A DNA stretch of 64,000 bases from Pseudothermotoga sp. (lineage in GTDB: Bacteria > Thermotogota > Thermotogae > Thermotogales > DSM-5069): positions 2,376 to 66,375 of the forward strand of contig DOKY01000026.1 of NCBI GenBank assembly GCA_003510135.1, in the 5' to 3' direction. Positions 52,509-60,289 of the stretch are shown here, piece by piece. The first letter of the stretch is position 1. The number at the start of each line of letters is the position of its first letter. Under the pieces are notes generated by a model. The model worked only from the letters and a program-made list of their open reading frames with translations, searched no databases and was not told where the DNA came from. The translations under genes and the position numbers were made by a program.

Positions 52509-52976
52509 TCACCACCGCAGATGGGCAAACGCTCTGTTCGCCTCCGCCATCCTGTGGACATCTTCCCTTTTCTTGACAGCGGCTCCTGTTCCTTGATATG
52601 AGGCAATCAGCTCCTCAGCAAGCTTCAAATACATGGGACGTCCTTTCTTTGCCCGCGCCGCATTGACTATCCAGCGCAAGGCAAGTGATGTTTTCCTCGG
52701 TTCTTGCACCTCAATGGGTACCTGGTAAGTTGCGCCACCAACACGCCTAGGTCGAACCTCAAGTACCGGCCTGACGTTGTCAACGGCCTTATGAAAGACT
52801 TCGAGCGGATCTTTACCCATCTTTTCCCTTATGTAATCGAAAGCCTTGTAGACGATCTTCTGCGCGACGGTCTTCTTGCCGTCCCACATGATTCTGTTGA
52901 TCAACTTTGCTACCAGTACATCACCATAAACAGGATCCGGGGCTATCTTTCTAACCTCTGCTCTCCTTCTTCTCAC
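52509..52976 (-). CDS. rpsG: Ribosomal protein uS7
   Basis: 30S head-assembly protein of 155 residues. 'RRRRAEVRKIAPDPVYGDVLV' (in part) and 'RVGGATYQVPIEV' are typical. GTG 52976 gives the standard N-terminus and lies eight bases after GGAGG; the ATG at 52991 is five codons upstream of it, at that ribosome binding site. Confidence 0.97.
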   Translation of the reverse strand: MRRRRAEVRKIAPDPVYGDVLVAKLINRIMWDGKKTVAQKIVYKAFDYIREKMGKDPLEVFHKAVDNVRPVLEVRPRRVGGATYQVPIEVQEPRKTSLALRWIVNAARAKKGRPMYLKLAEELIASYQGTGAAVKKREDVHRMAEANRAFAHLRW

Positions 52977-52994
52977 GCTACCAACCTCCAAACA

Positions 52995-53369
52995 TCACTT
53001 CTTCGGTCTCTTGGCACCGTACTTGCTCCTGGACTGCCTCCTGTTTTCAACACCAGCCGCATCCAAGGCTCCCCGGATGATCTTGTACCTTATCCCGGGA
53101 AGGTCCTTGACCCTTCCGCCCCTGACGAGGACAACAGAGTGCTCCTGCAAGTTGTGCCCGATTCCGGGTATGTACGCCGTTACCTCGATGCCGTTGGAAA
53201 GTCTGACTCTCGCGATCTTTCTCAAAGCCGAGTTGGGTTTCTTCGGTGTCATCGTGGTGACACGGACACAAACGCCGCGCTTTTGCGGGTTCCCCATCAA
53301 AGCGGGTGCCTTAGATTTTTCCACTTTCCTTTCGCGACCAAATCGGATTAACTGGTTTATGGTCGGCAT
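52995..53369 (-). CDS. rpsL: Ribosomal protein uS12
   Basis: Decoding-centre protein of 124 residues. 'PTINQLIRFGRERK', 'TMTPKKPNSALRKIARVRLS' and 'GGRVKDLPGIRYKIIRG' are diagnostic. The conserved lysines of the streptomycin-resistance loops are normal ('PKKPN', 'VKDLPG'). First gene of the super-operon; ATG 53369 lies behind GGGAGG. Confidence 0.98.
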   Translation of the reverse strand: MPTINQLIRFGRERKVEKSKAPALMGNPQKRGVCVRVTTMTPKKPNSALRKIARVRLSNGIEVTAYIPGIGHNLQEHSVVLVRGGRVKDLPGIRYKIIRGALDAAGVENRRQSRSKYGAKRPKK

Positions 53370-53403
53370 GAAAAACCTCCCTTCAGCGACACACCGACTC
53401 GTC

Positions 53404-53432
53404 ATTTTATTACAAAAGGCGTGTTGTGTCAA
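53404..53432 (-). promoter_or_regulatory. Main promoter of the ribosomal super-operon
   Basis: Perfect TTGACA (53427-53432), 17-base spacer, TAAAAT (53404-53409) on the minus strand. The predicted start near 53397 leaves a leader of under 30 bases before rpsL. It is the best match to a housekeeping promoter in the window. Confidence 0.8.
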
Positions 53433-53458
53433 TGGTGCAAAGAACATTCGCGAAACTC

Positions 53459-53489
53459 ATTATACTACCCGGCAACGCAGAAAATACAA
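53459..53489 (-). promoter_or_regulatory. Second, upstream promoter candidate for the super-operon
   Basis: Perfect -10 TATAAT (53459-53464) with a partial -35 TTGTAT (53484-53489) at 19 bases, about 55 bases upstream of the main promoter and downstream of the cobO gene. Tandem promoters are common for highly expressed ribosomal operons. Confidence 0.4.
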
Positions 53490-53525
53490 CAACGGTTTGA
53501 AATTATCTTTAACGCTCATTTCAGT

Positions 53526-54035
53526 TCAATACTCTATACCTCTTCTTGCCTGAACACCGCGCGAGTAATAATGCTTAACCTCGACCATTTCCGTCACCAG
53601 ATCCGCCACATCTATCAACTCCTGGGGAGCGTACCTTCCCGTGATGATGAGTTCGGTTCTTTCGTGCCGTTTCGAAACCACATCGAGCAGGTCCTGAACT
53701 TGGAACAAACCAAGATAAACAGCCACGTTCGCTTCATCCATCACGACGATGTCGTATTCACCGCTGCTGACCACTTCACGACAACGATTCAGTCCCTGCA
53801 TCGCCAGTTTTCTGTCTTCTTCGTCGGGCTTTCCATGAATGAACTTCGGCCTTCCAAACCTCTCCAGGGTGACGTTCTCGAAACACTGCAAGGAATGTAG
53901 CTCACCGTAATCCATTCCCTTCAAAAATTGTGCAATGTACACCTTCATCCCGTGCCCGAGCGCCCTCAGTGCCAGACCGAGTGCCGCAGTTGTTTTACCC
54001 TTTCCGTTCCCCGTGTAAACGTGAACGTATCCCAT
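53526..54035 (-). CDS. cobO: Corrinoid (cob(I)yrinic acid a,c-diamide) adenosyltransferase, CobO/BtuR family
   Basis: ATP:corrinoid adenosyltransferase of 169 residues making the adenosyl form of B12. P-loop 'YTGNGKGKTTAALGLALRA' at the N-terminus, Walker B 'IVVMDEANVA' and the 'TGRYAPQEL' motif are present. No cobalamin riboswitch or other B12 genes nearby, so it may serve salvage. Twelve bases after tmcAL. Confidence 0.93.
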   Translation of the reverse strand: MGYVHVYTGNGKGKTTAALGLALRALGHGMKVYIAQFLKGMDYGELHSLQCFENVTLERFGRPKFIHGKPDEEDRKLAMQGLNRCREVVSSGEYDIVVMDEANVAVYLGLFQVQDLLDVVSKRHERTELIITGRYAPQELIDVADLVTEMVEVKHYYSRGVQARRGIEY

Positions 54036-54047
54036 AATCTTGCCTCC

Positions 54048-55334
54048 TTATGTAGTGATAATCGGTGGAATCTTGAAATCCCTGTCGCCGATCCTTTCTG
54101 AGGTTTTTGGAAACAGTAGCGCGTGCAACGAGGTGGCCTTGATGTCGTAGAGCAGTTGTTGCTCGAACAACTGAGGATCCAGCTGGAATCTTTCAGGTTT
54201 CTTCATTGCTTGTTCCAGCACCTTTCTGTACAACGAGCAGAGCGAGATGATAGGCACCCGAGAAACTCGCTTCATTTTCGACAGCAGTTCTCTACCTCTC
54301 GATGAAAATCCCAGTACTCTCAGATACTGAGGTCCGAGTGAGTTTGATCTCTCGACGAATTCGCTTGTCACATCGAACAGTGCGTAAAGACAGAGTCGCC
54401 TGATCTTGCTGAGGGTGAAGCGCTTGCTCTTCACACAGGAAAAGAAATCTTCCAAATTCGTCACTTTCACCGCGCAGTCAACGAAACGCTTGTCCAGCCC
54501 CTCATCGAACCCGTGCAATCTTTGAAGCTGTGATCTGTCCATGAGTCTCAGCTTGGACAGGATCATGGTTTCCATGTGTTGTAGAAATACGGGTCCTCTT
54601 CCTTCGTTCAGCTCGCGTGAGATGACCCTGAGACTGCTCGCTGGCAGGGCCTTGCTTATCTTGTCCCATTCTCCGCTGGAAATGCACCTTCTTATAGCAG
54701 TGGCGCTTGAGAACTTTCCCTGGAACCTTTCATCCCTGTCCTCCGCCCCAACCCTTCTCACAACGAGTGGTTTGATCGGACTGTTCAGGAGCATGATTGA
54801 CCTGATGTACTCGATACCGAGTATATCGTTAGATTTTTCAATCTTCAGCACTTCCTTCGGTTCCATCACTTTGGTGATTTCGAAGTACTTCATCAGGGCG
54901 TACTTCCTCGCGTTTGGAAAAGAGTGTCCCTTCTTCAACTCCTCTCGTATCAGTGAGGGGAAGGGATCGGGTTGTTTCACCATAACCGCCGCGATCGTTT
55001 GAAGAAAATTCAAATCTGCCGATTCGCTTCCGAAAACTATGTCGGTCACGACGCCGGTGTTGTGGAGTGACCACACTGCGCCGCGTGCAAAACCGCCGGC
55101 GTCCTGAACCGCATAGATAAACGGCAGTTCCAGAACAACGTCTATACCGTTCAAGAGCGCTATCTCAGCACGCGAGAACTTGTCTATTATGGCCGGTTCG
55201 CCTCTCTGGCAGAAACTCCCGCTCATCACAGCCACAACGTAGTCTGGATTGGTGAGCTCCTTGGCCTTCGTCAAATGGTAAAGATGCCCGTTGTGAAAAG
55301 GGTTGTACTCGACTATAACTCCGAGCACTCTCAT
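54048..55334 (-). CDS. tmcAL: tRNA(Met) cytidine acetate ligase (TmcAL, YlbM family)
   Basis: Nucleotidyltransferase-like enzyme of 428 residues that acetylates C34 of elongator tRNA(Met) using acetate and ATP. The HxGH motif is in 'VEYNPFHNGHLYHL' at residues 9-22, followed by 'MSGSFCQRGEPAIIDKFSRA', the family signature. Start overlaps the upstream small gene as ATGA. Confidence 0.93.
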   Translation of the reverse strand: MRVLGVIVEYNPFHNGHLYHLTKAKELTNPDYVVAVMSGSFCQRGEPAIIDKFSRAEIALLNGIDVVLELPFIYAVQDAGGFARGAVWSLHNTGVVTDIVFGSESADLNFLQTIAAVMVKQPDPFPSLIREELKKGHSFPNARKYALMKYFEITKVMEPKEVLKIEKSNDILGIEYIRSIMLLNSPIKPLVVRRVGAEDRDERFQGKFSSATAIRRCISSGEWDKISKALPASSLRVISRELNEGRGPVFLQHMETMILSKLRLMDRSQLQRLHGFDEGLDKRFVDCAVKVTNLEDFFSCVKSKRFTLSKIRRLCLYALFDVTSEFVERSNSLGPQYLRVLGFSSRGRELLSKMKRVSRVPIISLCSLYRKVLEQAMKKPERFQLDPQLFEQQLLYDIKATSLHALLFPKTSERIGDRDFKIPPIITT

Positions 55335-55783
55335 GGGCTGTACCTCTCCATTCTGATCAAACTGAACTGGAAAGAGAAAAAGATTAACGACAGCGCCAGC
55401 AAACCAACCGAAACGAGTTTCACCAGGCCGATCTCACCGTAAGATCCAAGCAGATCCTCAGCAAACCATCCGATACCGCTTGCGACCATTCTGTAGATCT
55501 GAATAGCTATTGAGAGCGCACTTGAAGAAAACGCAAAGGAAAGAAAAATAACGTGGTTGTCCCCGCTCGCCTTCGCCAGAGAGTAAAGACAGGTGCACAA
55601 TCCGGAAGCCAAGAAGGACAGTGCAAAGGCCAAAAACCACCTCGAACTCTTCACCGCAACGTTCAAAATGTCGTTCAGGAATGGTGAAGCATAGCTTACA
55701 AGCGAATAGCCGATGAGCATGACAAGGGCGAACGTACTCCACAGTACGCCTATGATGAAGGCCAAATAGAGTACAGTTTTCAT
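55331..55783 (-). CDS. Small membrane protein of unknown function
   Basis: About 150 residues with four hydrophobic segments near 5-27, 43-65, 75-95 and 120-140. No motif recognised. ATG 55783 follows GAGGTGG by about six bases. It sits tightly between uvrC (15 bases) and tmcAL (ATGA overlap), so it is a real gene of that operon. Confidence 0.75.
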   Translation of the reverse strand: MKTVLYLAFIIGVLWSTFALVMLIGYSLVSYASPFLNDILNVAVKSSRWFLAFALSFLASGLCTCLYSLAKASGDNHVIFLSFAFSSSALSIAIQIYRMVASGIGWFAEDLLGSYGEIGLVKLVSVGLLALSLIFFSFQFSLIRMERYSP

Positions 55784-55798
55784 AGCCACCACCTCGCT

Positions 55799-57475
55799 TC
55801 ATATTTTCGATACGAGCAACTTTGCCAGTCGCTCACTTCCAAGGATTTTTGCCAGTTCCTCGATCGAAGCTTCTCTGATTTGCTGAAGGCTGTCGAATCT
55901 CTGCAGCAACTTTTTCCTCCTCTTCGGGCCCATCATTGGTATTGTCTCTATGATCGATTCGAGCAGGTGTTTGTCCCTCAATTTTTGATGGAAAGCGTTG
56001 GCGAACCTGTGCGCTTCATCTCTTATCGCCACAAGTAAGCGTACCACGGGATGATCCTTTGGCAGAGACAGTTCACCTTCGTTCGTGCAAACTGTCTCTT
56101 CTGCCTTGGCCAAACCGACAACCGCACACTCTTTTCCGATCTCACGCAGAATGTCCGATGCTGCCCGAACCTGTGCAATTCCTCCATCCACGAAGACCAG
56201 ATCGGGAGTTTGATGCTTTGAGTATCTACGCTTCACCACTTCCCGAATGGCAGCCGGATCGTCGTTAGCCACGTTTTGGAGTTTGTAATGTCTGTACAAC
56301 GATTTAACGGGCAGGCCGTCTCTGAACACGACGAGGGAAGCCACCGTGAGTTGACCTTGCAGGTGGGCCACATCGATACCTTCTATGGCCTTCGGAAGGT
56401 TCTGGAGTTTGAGCAGTTCTTTGAGCTGTTCGAGCGCCTTGATGCTGAGTTCCAGTTTTTGCGCGCTCAGCTGAGCGTTCTCTGAAGCCTTCCTGAGCAG
56501 TTCTGCCTCCGTTTCATCTGCTGGAGGCCTTATCTGTGCTTGGAGCTCCAACTTTACAGGTTTTCTCGTGAGAACCAGCTGTGGAAGTTCGTTTCTGTTG
56601 ACTACGTAGTAGTGAAACAGGAAATCTTCGATCCTGGTTGAATCCAGGCTGTAGTTGAGCTTCGCGACGATGTTTCCACCTCTGACGCGAAGCACAACGT
56701 AACATTTACCACTGCTTCCGATGACGTCCAGATTCCGCCACGGTTCGAGCACCACACCCTGGTTTTCCAGCAGCCGTTGCAGGTTGAGAAGAAGATCTCT
56801 GTACTTGGCGGCGTTTTCGAAGTCAAGCATGGAGGCGTGCTTTTTCATCTTCTCTTCCAGAAGTTTGAACGTTTCCCGCGTCTCACCCTTCAAAAACCTT
56901 CTCAGCGGGTCGATGCTCAAATTGATGTACGTTTCTGGACCTATCCCCGAGGAACAGGGTGCGAGGCATCTGTGTAAGTGGTACTCCGCGCACGGTTTCT
57001 TCACCCTCTTCAAATCTTTCTCACACATTCTGAACTGGTAAACCTGCTGCAGATAATCCAGCAAATTTCTCAGCAACGTGATGTTCGTGTATGGACCATA
57101 GTATTCTCCTTCGAGATTTCGCTTTCTCACTACCCGCACCAGCGGGAAGTCTTCCTTTGTGATCTCGACGTACGGATAGTACTCGCTCTCTTTGAGCATC
57201 ACGTTGTATTTGGGCTTGTGCTGGAAGATCAAACTGGCTTCGAGCAGCAACGCCTCTTTTTCGTTAGAAACCACCAGATAATCCAGTTCGACGGCTTCCT
57301 TTATCAGTGCCTGCACCTTTGTATTCCTCTTACGCGATGAATCACTGAAGTAAGTCATCAATCTGCGGCGCAGATCTTTCGCCTTGCCTATGTAGAGATA
57401 CTCCCTGTCTTTTCCATAGAATATGTACACGCCAGGTTTATTCGGAGCGAGCTCCGCCTTCCTTCGAAGATCCAC
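55799..57475 (-). CDS. uvrC: Excinuclease ABC subunit C (UvrC)
   Basis: Nuclease making both incisions in nucleotide excision repair. The 558 residues show the GIY-YIG domain ('PGVYIFYGKDREYLYIGKAK'), four cysteines between residues of about 155-180 ('CEKDL', 'CAEYHLHRCLAPC'), a UVR motif near 205-235, the RNase H-like 3' nuclease ('GIDVAHLQG', 'FVDGG') and tandem HhH motifs at the end. Slightly short, as in other thermophiles. GTG start, GGAGGTC upstream. Confidence 0.97.
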   Translation of the reverse strand: MDLRRKAELAPNKPGVYIFYGKDREYLYIGKAKDLRRRLMTYFSDSSRKRNTKVQALIKEAVELDYLVVSNEKEALLLEASLIFQHKPKYNVMLKESEYYPYVEITKEDFPLVRVVRKRNLEGEYYGPYTNITLLRNLLDYLQQVYQFRMCEKDLKRVKKPCAEYHLHRCLAPCSSGIGPETYINLSIDPLRRFLKGETRETFKLLEEKMKKHASMLDFENAAKYRDLLLNLQRLLENQGVVLEPWRNLDVIGSSGKCYVVLRVRGGNIVAKLNYSLDSTRIEDFLFHYYVVNRNELPQLVLTRKPVKLELQAQIRPPADETEAELLRKASENAQLSAQKLELSIKALEQLKELLKLQNLPKAIEGIDVAHLQGQLTVASLVVFRDGLPVKSLYRHYKLQNVANDDPAAIREVVKRRYSKHQTPDLVFVDGGIAQVRAASDILREIGKECAVVGLAKAEETVCTNEGELSLPKDHPVVRLLVAIRDEAHRFANAFHQKLRDKHLLESIIETIPMMGPKRRKKLLQRFDSLQQIREASIEELAKILGSERLAKLLVSKI

Positions 57476-57495
57476 AGGCTGACCTCCAACAGTCT

Positions 57496-57523
57496 ATTTT
57501 ACTCTGTCGTTCTTCACTGACAA
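57496..57523 (-). promoter_or_regulatory. Promoter of uvrC operon
   Basis: TTGTCA (57518-57523), 16-base spacer, TAAAAT (57496-57501) on the minus strand, about 20 bases before the uvrC start. It lies back to back with the feo promoter. Confidence 0.6.
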
Positions 57524-57532
57524 GAAAAGTCC

Positions 57533-57560
57533 TTGAGTTCTCAGGGAGTAGTGGTAATAT
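57533..57560 (+). promoter_or_regulatory. Promoter of the feo operon
   Basis: TTGAGT (57533-57538), 16-base spacer, TAATAT (57555-57560) preceded by TGG, an extended -10. Initiation near 57567 would fall inside the Fur-box-like sequence. Confidence 0.55.
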
Positions 57561-57564
57561 TATT

Positions 57565-57583
57565 ATTGAGAATGAATCTCAAT
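57565..57583 (+). promoter_or_regulatory. Fur-box-like operator upstream of feoA
   Basis: Inverted repeat ATTGAGA-ATGAA-TCTCAAT. Its centre TGAGAAT-G-AATCTCA agrees with the Fur consensus TGATAAT-N-ATTATCA at 12 of 14 defined positions (7-1-7 geometry). It covers the predicted transcription start, so a bound repressor would block initiation when iron is plentiful. Confidence 0.7.
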
Positions 57584-57603
57584 AAGAAGGAAGGGAGATG
57601 GCG

Positions 57604-58041
57604 ATGTCGCTCTCGGATGTTCCTGTAGGGTTTGAGGCAAAGATAATATCCGTGCCGGATGATGACGTGGGCAGCAGATTGTTATCCATGGGTTTCGTTC
57701 CTGGCAACAGCGTGAAAGTGATCAGCTGTGCTCCCCTGGGTGATCCGAGAGTCTACATGGTCATGGGCAAGATGGTAACACTGAGAAACGATGAAGCAAA
57801 AAGAATTCTGGTCTCTGTTGAGAACGGCATGGAGCCACTTTCGAACGTCACTGATGGAATCTGGAGGGTTGTTCATCTGGTCGGAGGACGAAATTTTCGT
57901 GAGAAGCTCAGATCTATGGGCATTGACATTGGCAGTACAGTGAAGATCGTTTCGAAGGGTGTCGTCGAAACGAACAGAGGAGTGTTCAGGATAGGTTTGG
58001 GGATGGCCAGAAGGATTTTCCTTAGGAGGGATGATGCTTGA
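57604..58041 (+). CDS. feoA: FeoA-like protein with two FeoA (SH3-like) domains
   Basis: Protein of 145 residues. Ordinary FeoA has about 75-85 residues and one domain; here residues 1-70 and 76-145 each form one, with parallel motifs 'SRLLSMGFVPGNSVKVI' and 'EKLRSMGIDIGSTVKIV'. FeoA is a cytoplasmic partner of FeoB in ferrous iron uptake. ATG 57604 is six bases after GGGAG; ATG 57598 touches that site. Overlaps feoB as TTGA. Confidence 0.9.
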   Translation: MSLSDVPVGFEAKIISVPDDDVGSRLLSMGFVPGNSVKVISCAPLGDPRVYMVMGKMVTLRNDEAKRILVSVENGMEPLSNVTDGIWRVVHLVGGRNFREKLRSMGIDIGSTVKIVSKGVVETNRGVFRIGLGMARRIFLRRDDA

Positions 58042-59969
58042 CGATCCGAGTCGCGCTCTGCGGAAATCCCAACGTTGGAAAAACAAGTCTGTTCAATGCA
58101 CTCACTGGCATGAGGCAGTACGTTGCCAACTGGCCTGGCGTGACGGTCGAAGTCAAAGAAGGTGTGAGAAGCTGGAGGGGGCATCAACTCATCATAACGG
58201 ACCTGCCAGGTACTTACAGCTTGCTTGCCACCTCGCTGGACGAAAAGATAGCGAGAGATTTTCTTCTCTACAAAACGCCCGACGTCGTTGTGGTGATCGC
58301 CGATGCGCTTTCCATGGAACAGGGATTGTACCTCCTTTTGGAAATACTCGAACTCGAGGCCAGAGCCATCTTGGTTGTGAACGCTATAGACGAGGCCAGG
58401 CAGAAAGGATTGGTCATAGACAGGCAGGAGCTTTCGAAACATCTGAAGGTGCCTGTGGTGCTCACGAGCGCCCTGACTGGCGAGGGTATACAGGACTTGC
58501 TGGATTGCATAGTTTCAACGGCTTCCACGGAACAGAAGAGGGTGCTCTTCAACTTCAGTGATAAAACCGAGAAAATGATCCAACAGTTGGCCGCGTTGAT
58601 AAAAGCCCAGGTTGGTGAAGCGGCTTCGCGCTGGTTTGCAATAAAGTACCTGGAAGGAGATCCGCACGTAGTTGAGCGGCTCTCGCAGCTCGTCCTTAAA
58701 TCGGTAGCTAAACCGGGAAACCTGAAGAGTCAAATCGCTCGAGAACGTTACGATCACATTCAGCTCATCGTCAAGGAATCGATCATGGCAATTTCGAAAG
58801 AACTTTCGATGAGTGAAGCGATTGACCACGTTTTGACGCACAAGTTCATAGGTATACCGATCTTTCTTGCGCTGATGTATTTGGCCTTTAACTTTGCGTT
58901 CGAAACGGTTCAACCTTTGAGTGATTTCCTCGAAGGTACGTTCAGTCATCTTGCAGAGCTCACGAAGGCACGTCTTGGTGAGGGGATGGTCACCTCGATG
59001 ATCGCCGACGGAATCCTGGGTGGCGTGGGTGCCGTGCTCGCTTTCGTTCCCAACATTTTCGCGCTCTTCTTCCTGCTTGGAATAATGGAAGATTCAGGTT
59101 ATCTGCCACGCGCTGCCTTCGTTATGGATAGAGTCATGTACAGCCTCAAACTGTCCGGCAGATCTTTCATGTCCTTCCTCCTTGGTTTTGGATGTTCCGT
59201 GCCCGCGGTGCTCTCGACCAGGGGCATACCGGATGTGAGGGAAAGGATCGTGTCTGTGCTTTCTGTTCCGTTCGTCTCTTGCAGCGCTCGGTTGCCGGTG
59301 TATCTTCTGATCGCATCCATATTCTTCAGCCGGAATCAGGGTGTGGTGGTTTTCTCGATCTATGTGTTGAGCATGTTTGCCGCCATGATCAGCTCACTCG
59401 TTTTGAACAGGACCCTCTTCAAGGGACAAAAGGGGATCTTCGTCCTCGAGCTTCCAAGATACAGACTACCATCTTTCAGGAACCTGGCGCTGTACACGTG
59501 GTTAAGGGGTAAACACTTCCTTGTCAAAGCAGGCACGATCATCTTCATATCTTCGCTCGTTCTCTGGGCATTGATGTACTTTCCCGATCCGAACGATGTG
59601 ACGCGATCGTTTGCCGCGCAGATAGGCAAGGCTGTCTCGCTCGTCCTCAGACCTCTGAAGTTCGACTGGCGTGCTTCCACGGCCCTGTTCTTCGGTGTCG
59701 CAGCAAAGGAGATCATAGTTTCCACCTTCGGCATGCTGTTCAATACGCAGGGCGAGACGTTGACAGAACAGCTCTCGCAGTTGTTCGACCCCGTTACGGC
59801 CTACAGCTTCATTGTGTTCGTCATGGCGTACATTCCATGTTTCGCGACACTGGCGACCATCAAATCGGAGCTTGGCACTAAGTACGCCGTCATCTCAGTG
59901 ATTTACAGCTTCTCGATGGCGTACGTGCTGGCACTCGCTGTGAGAATGATTGGAGGTATCTTTGCATGA
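58038..59969 (+). CDS. feoB: Ferrous iron transporter FeoB
   Basis: Inner-membrane Fe(II) transporter of 643 residues. The N-terminal G domain has 'GNPNVGKTSLFNALTG' (G1), 'DLPGTYSL' (G3) and 'NAIDEA' (G4), then a helical GDI-like domain and a membrane part with two Gate modules, including 'GFGCSVPAVLSTR' and 'YIPCFATLATIK' with conserved cysteines. TTG start after AGGAGGG. Confidence 0.97.
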   Translation: MTIRVALCGNPNVGKTSLFNALTGMRQYVANWPGVTVEVKEGVRSWRGHQLIITDLPGTYSLLATSLDEKIARDFLLYKTPDVVVVIADALSMEQGLYLLLEILELEARAILVVNAIDEARQKGLVIDRQELSKHLKVPVVLTSALTGEGIQDLLDCIVSTASTEQKRVLFNFSDKTEKMIQQLAALIKAQVGEAASRWFAIKYLEGDPHVVERLSQLVLKSVAKPGNLKSQIARERYDHIQLIVKESIMAISKELSMSEAIDHVLTHKFIGIPIFLALMYLAFNFAFETVQPLSDFLEGTFSHLAELTKARLGEGMVTSMIADGILGGVGAVLAFVPNIFALFFLLGIMEDSGYLPRAAFVMDRVMYSLKLSGRSFMSFLLGFGCSVPAVLSTRGIPDVRERIVSVLSVPFVSCSARLPVYLLIASIFFSRNQGVVVFSIYVLSMFAAMISSLVLNRTLFKGQKGIFVLELPRYRLPSFRNLALYTWLRGKHFLVKAGTIIFISSLVLWALMYFPDPNDVTRSFAAQIGKAVSLVLRPLKFDWRASTALFFGVAAKEIIVSTFGMLFNTQGETLTEQLSQLFDPVTAYSFIVFVMAYIPCFATLATIKSELGTKYAVISVIYSFSMAYVLALAVRMIGGIFA

Positions 59970-60289
59970 AATTCCTGCTCCTGTTCGAATGGTTGACAGC
60001 GTTCTCGCTGTTTTTACTCATGATCAAAGGTGAGACCATGCTCGCCTTCTGCGTGCTCATCTTTTCATTCATCTATTTGTTCGGCCTGCTCGAATCGAGA
60101 AAAGATCCTCAGAGGATACGCGCCCACGCCATGGTTGGGGGTATCATGTTCTTCGTTGTTGCTGCTTTGACCTTCTTGAACGATTTGGCGAGGCTCGAGT
60201 TGAAGTTCAACCTGTCCAGGGCTCTTTTGATTCTGCTTGGCGTGATAGGTCTGATTCAGGCACGTGCGGTGAGGAAGCACTTCAAATGA
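59966..60289 (+). CDS. Small membrane protein downstream of feoB
   Basis: Protein of 107 residues with four hydrophobic segments near 5-20, 26-42, 55-72 and 80-98. It is not a FeoC-type winged helix. Start overlaps the feoB stop as ATGA; the last 8 bases overlap the convergent pit gene. Probably co-expressed with feoAB; function unknown. Confidence 0.75.
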   Translation: MKFLLLFEWLTAFSLFLLMIKGETMLAFCVLIFSFIYLFGLLESRKDPQRIRAHAMVGGIMFFVVAALTFLNDLARLELKFNLSRALLILLGVIGLIQARAVRKHFK

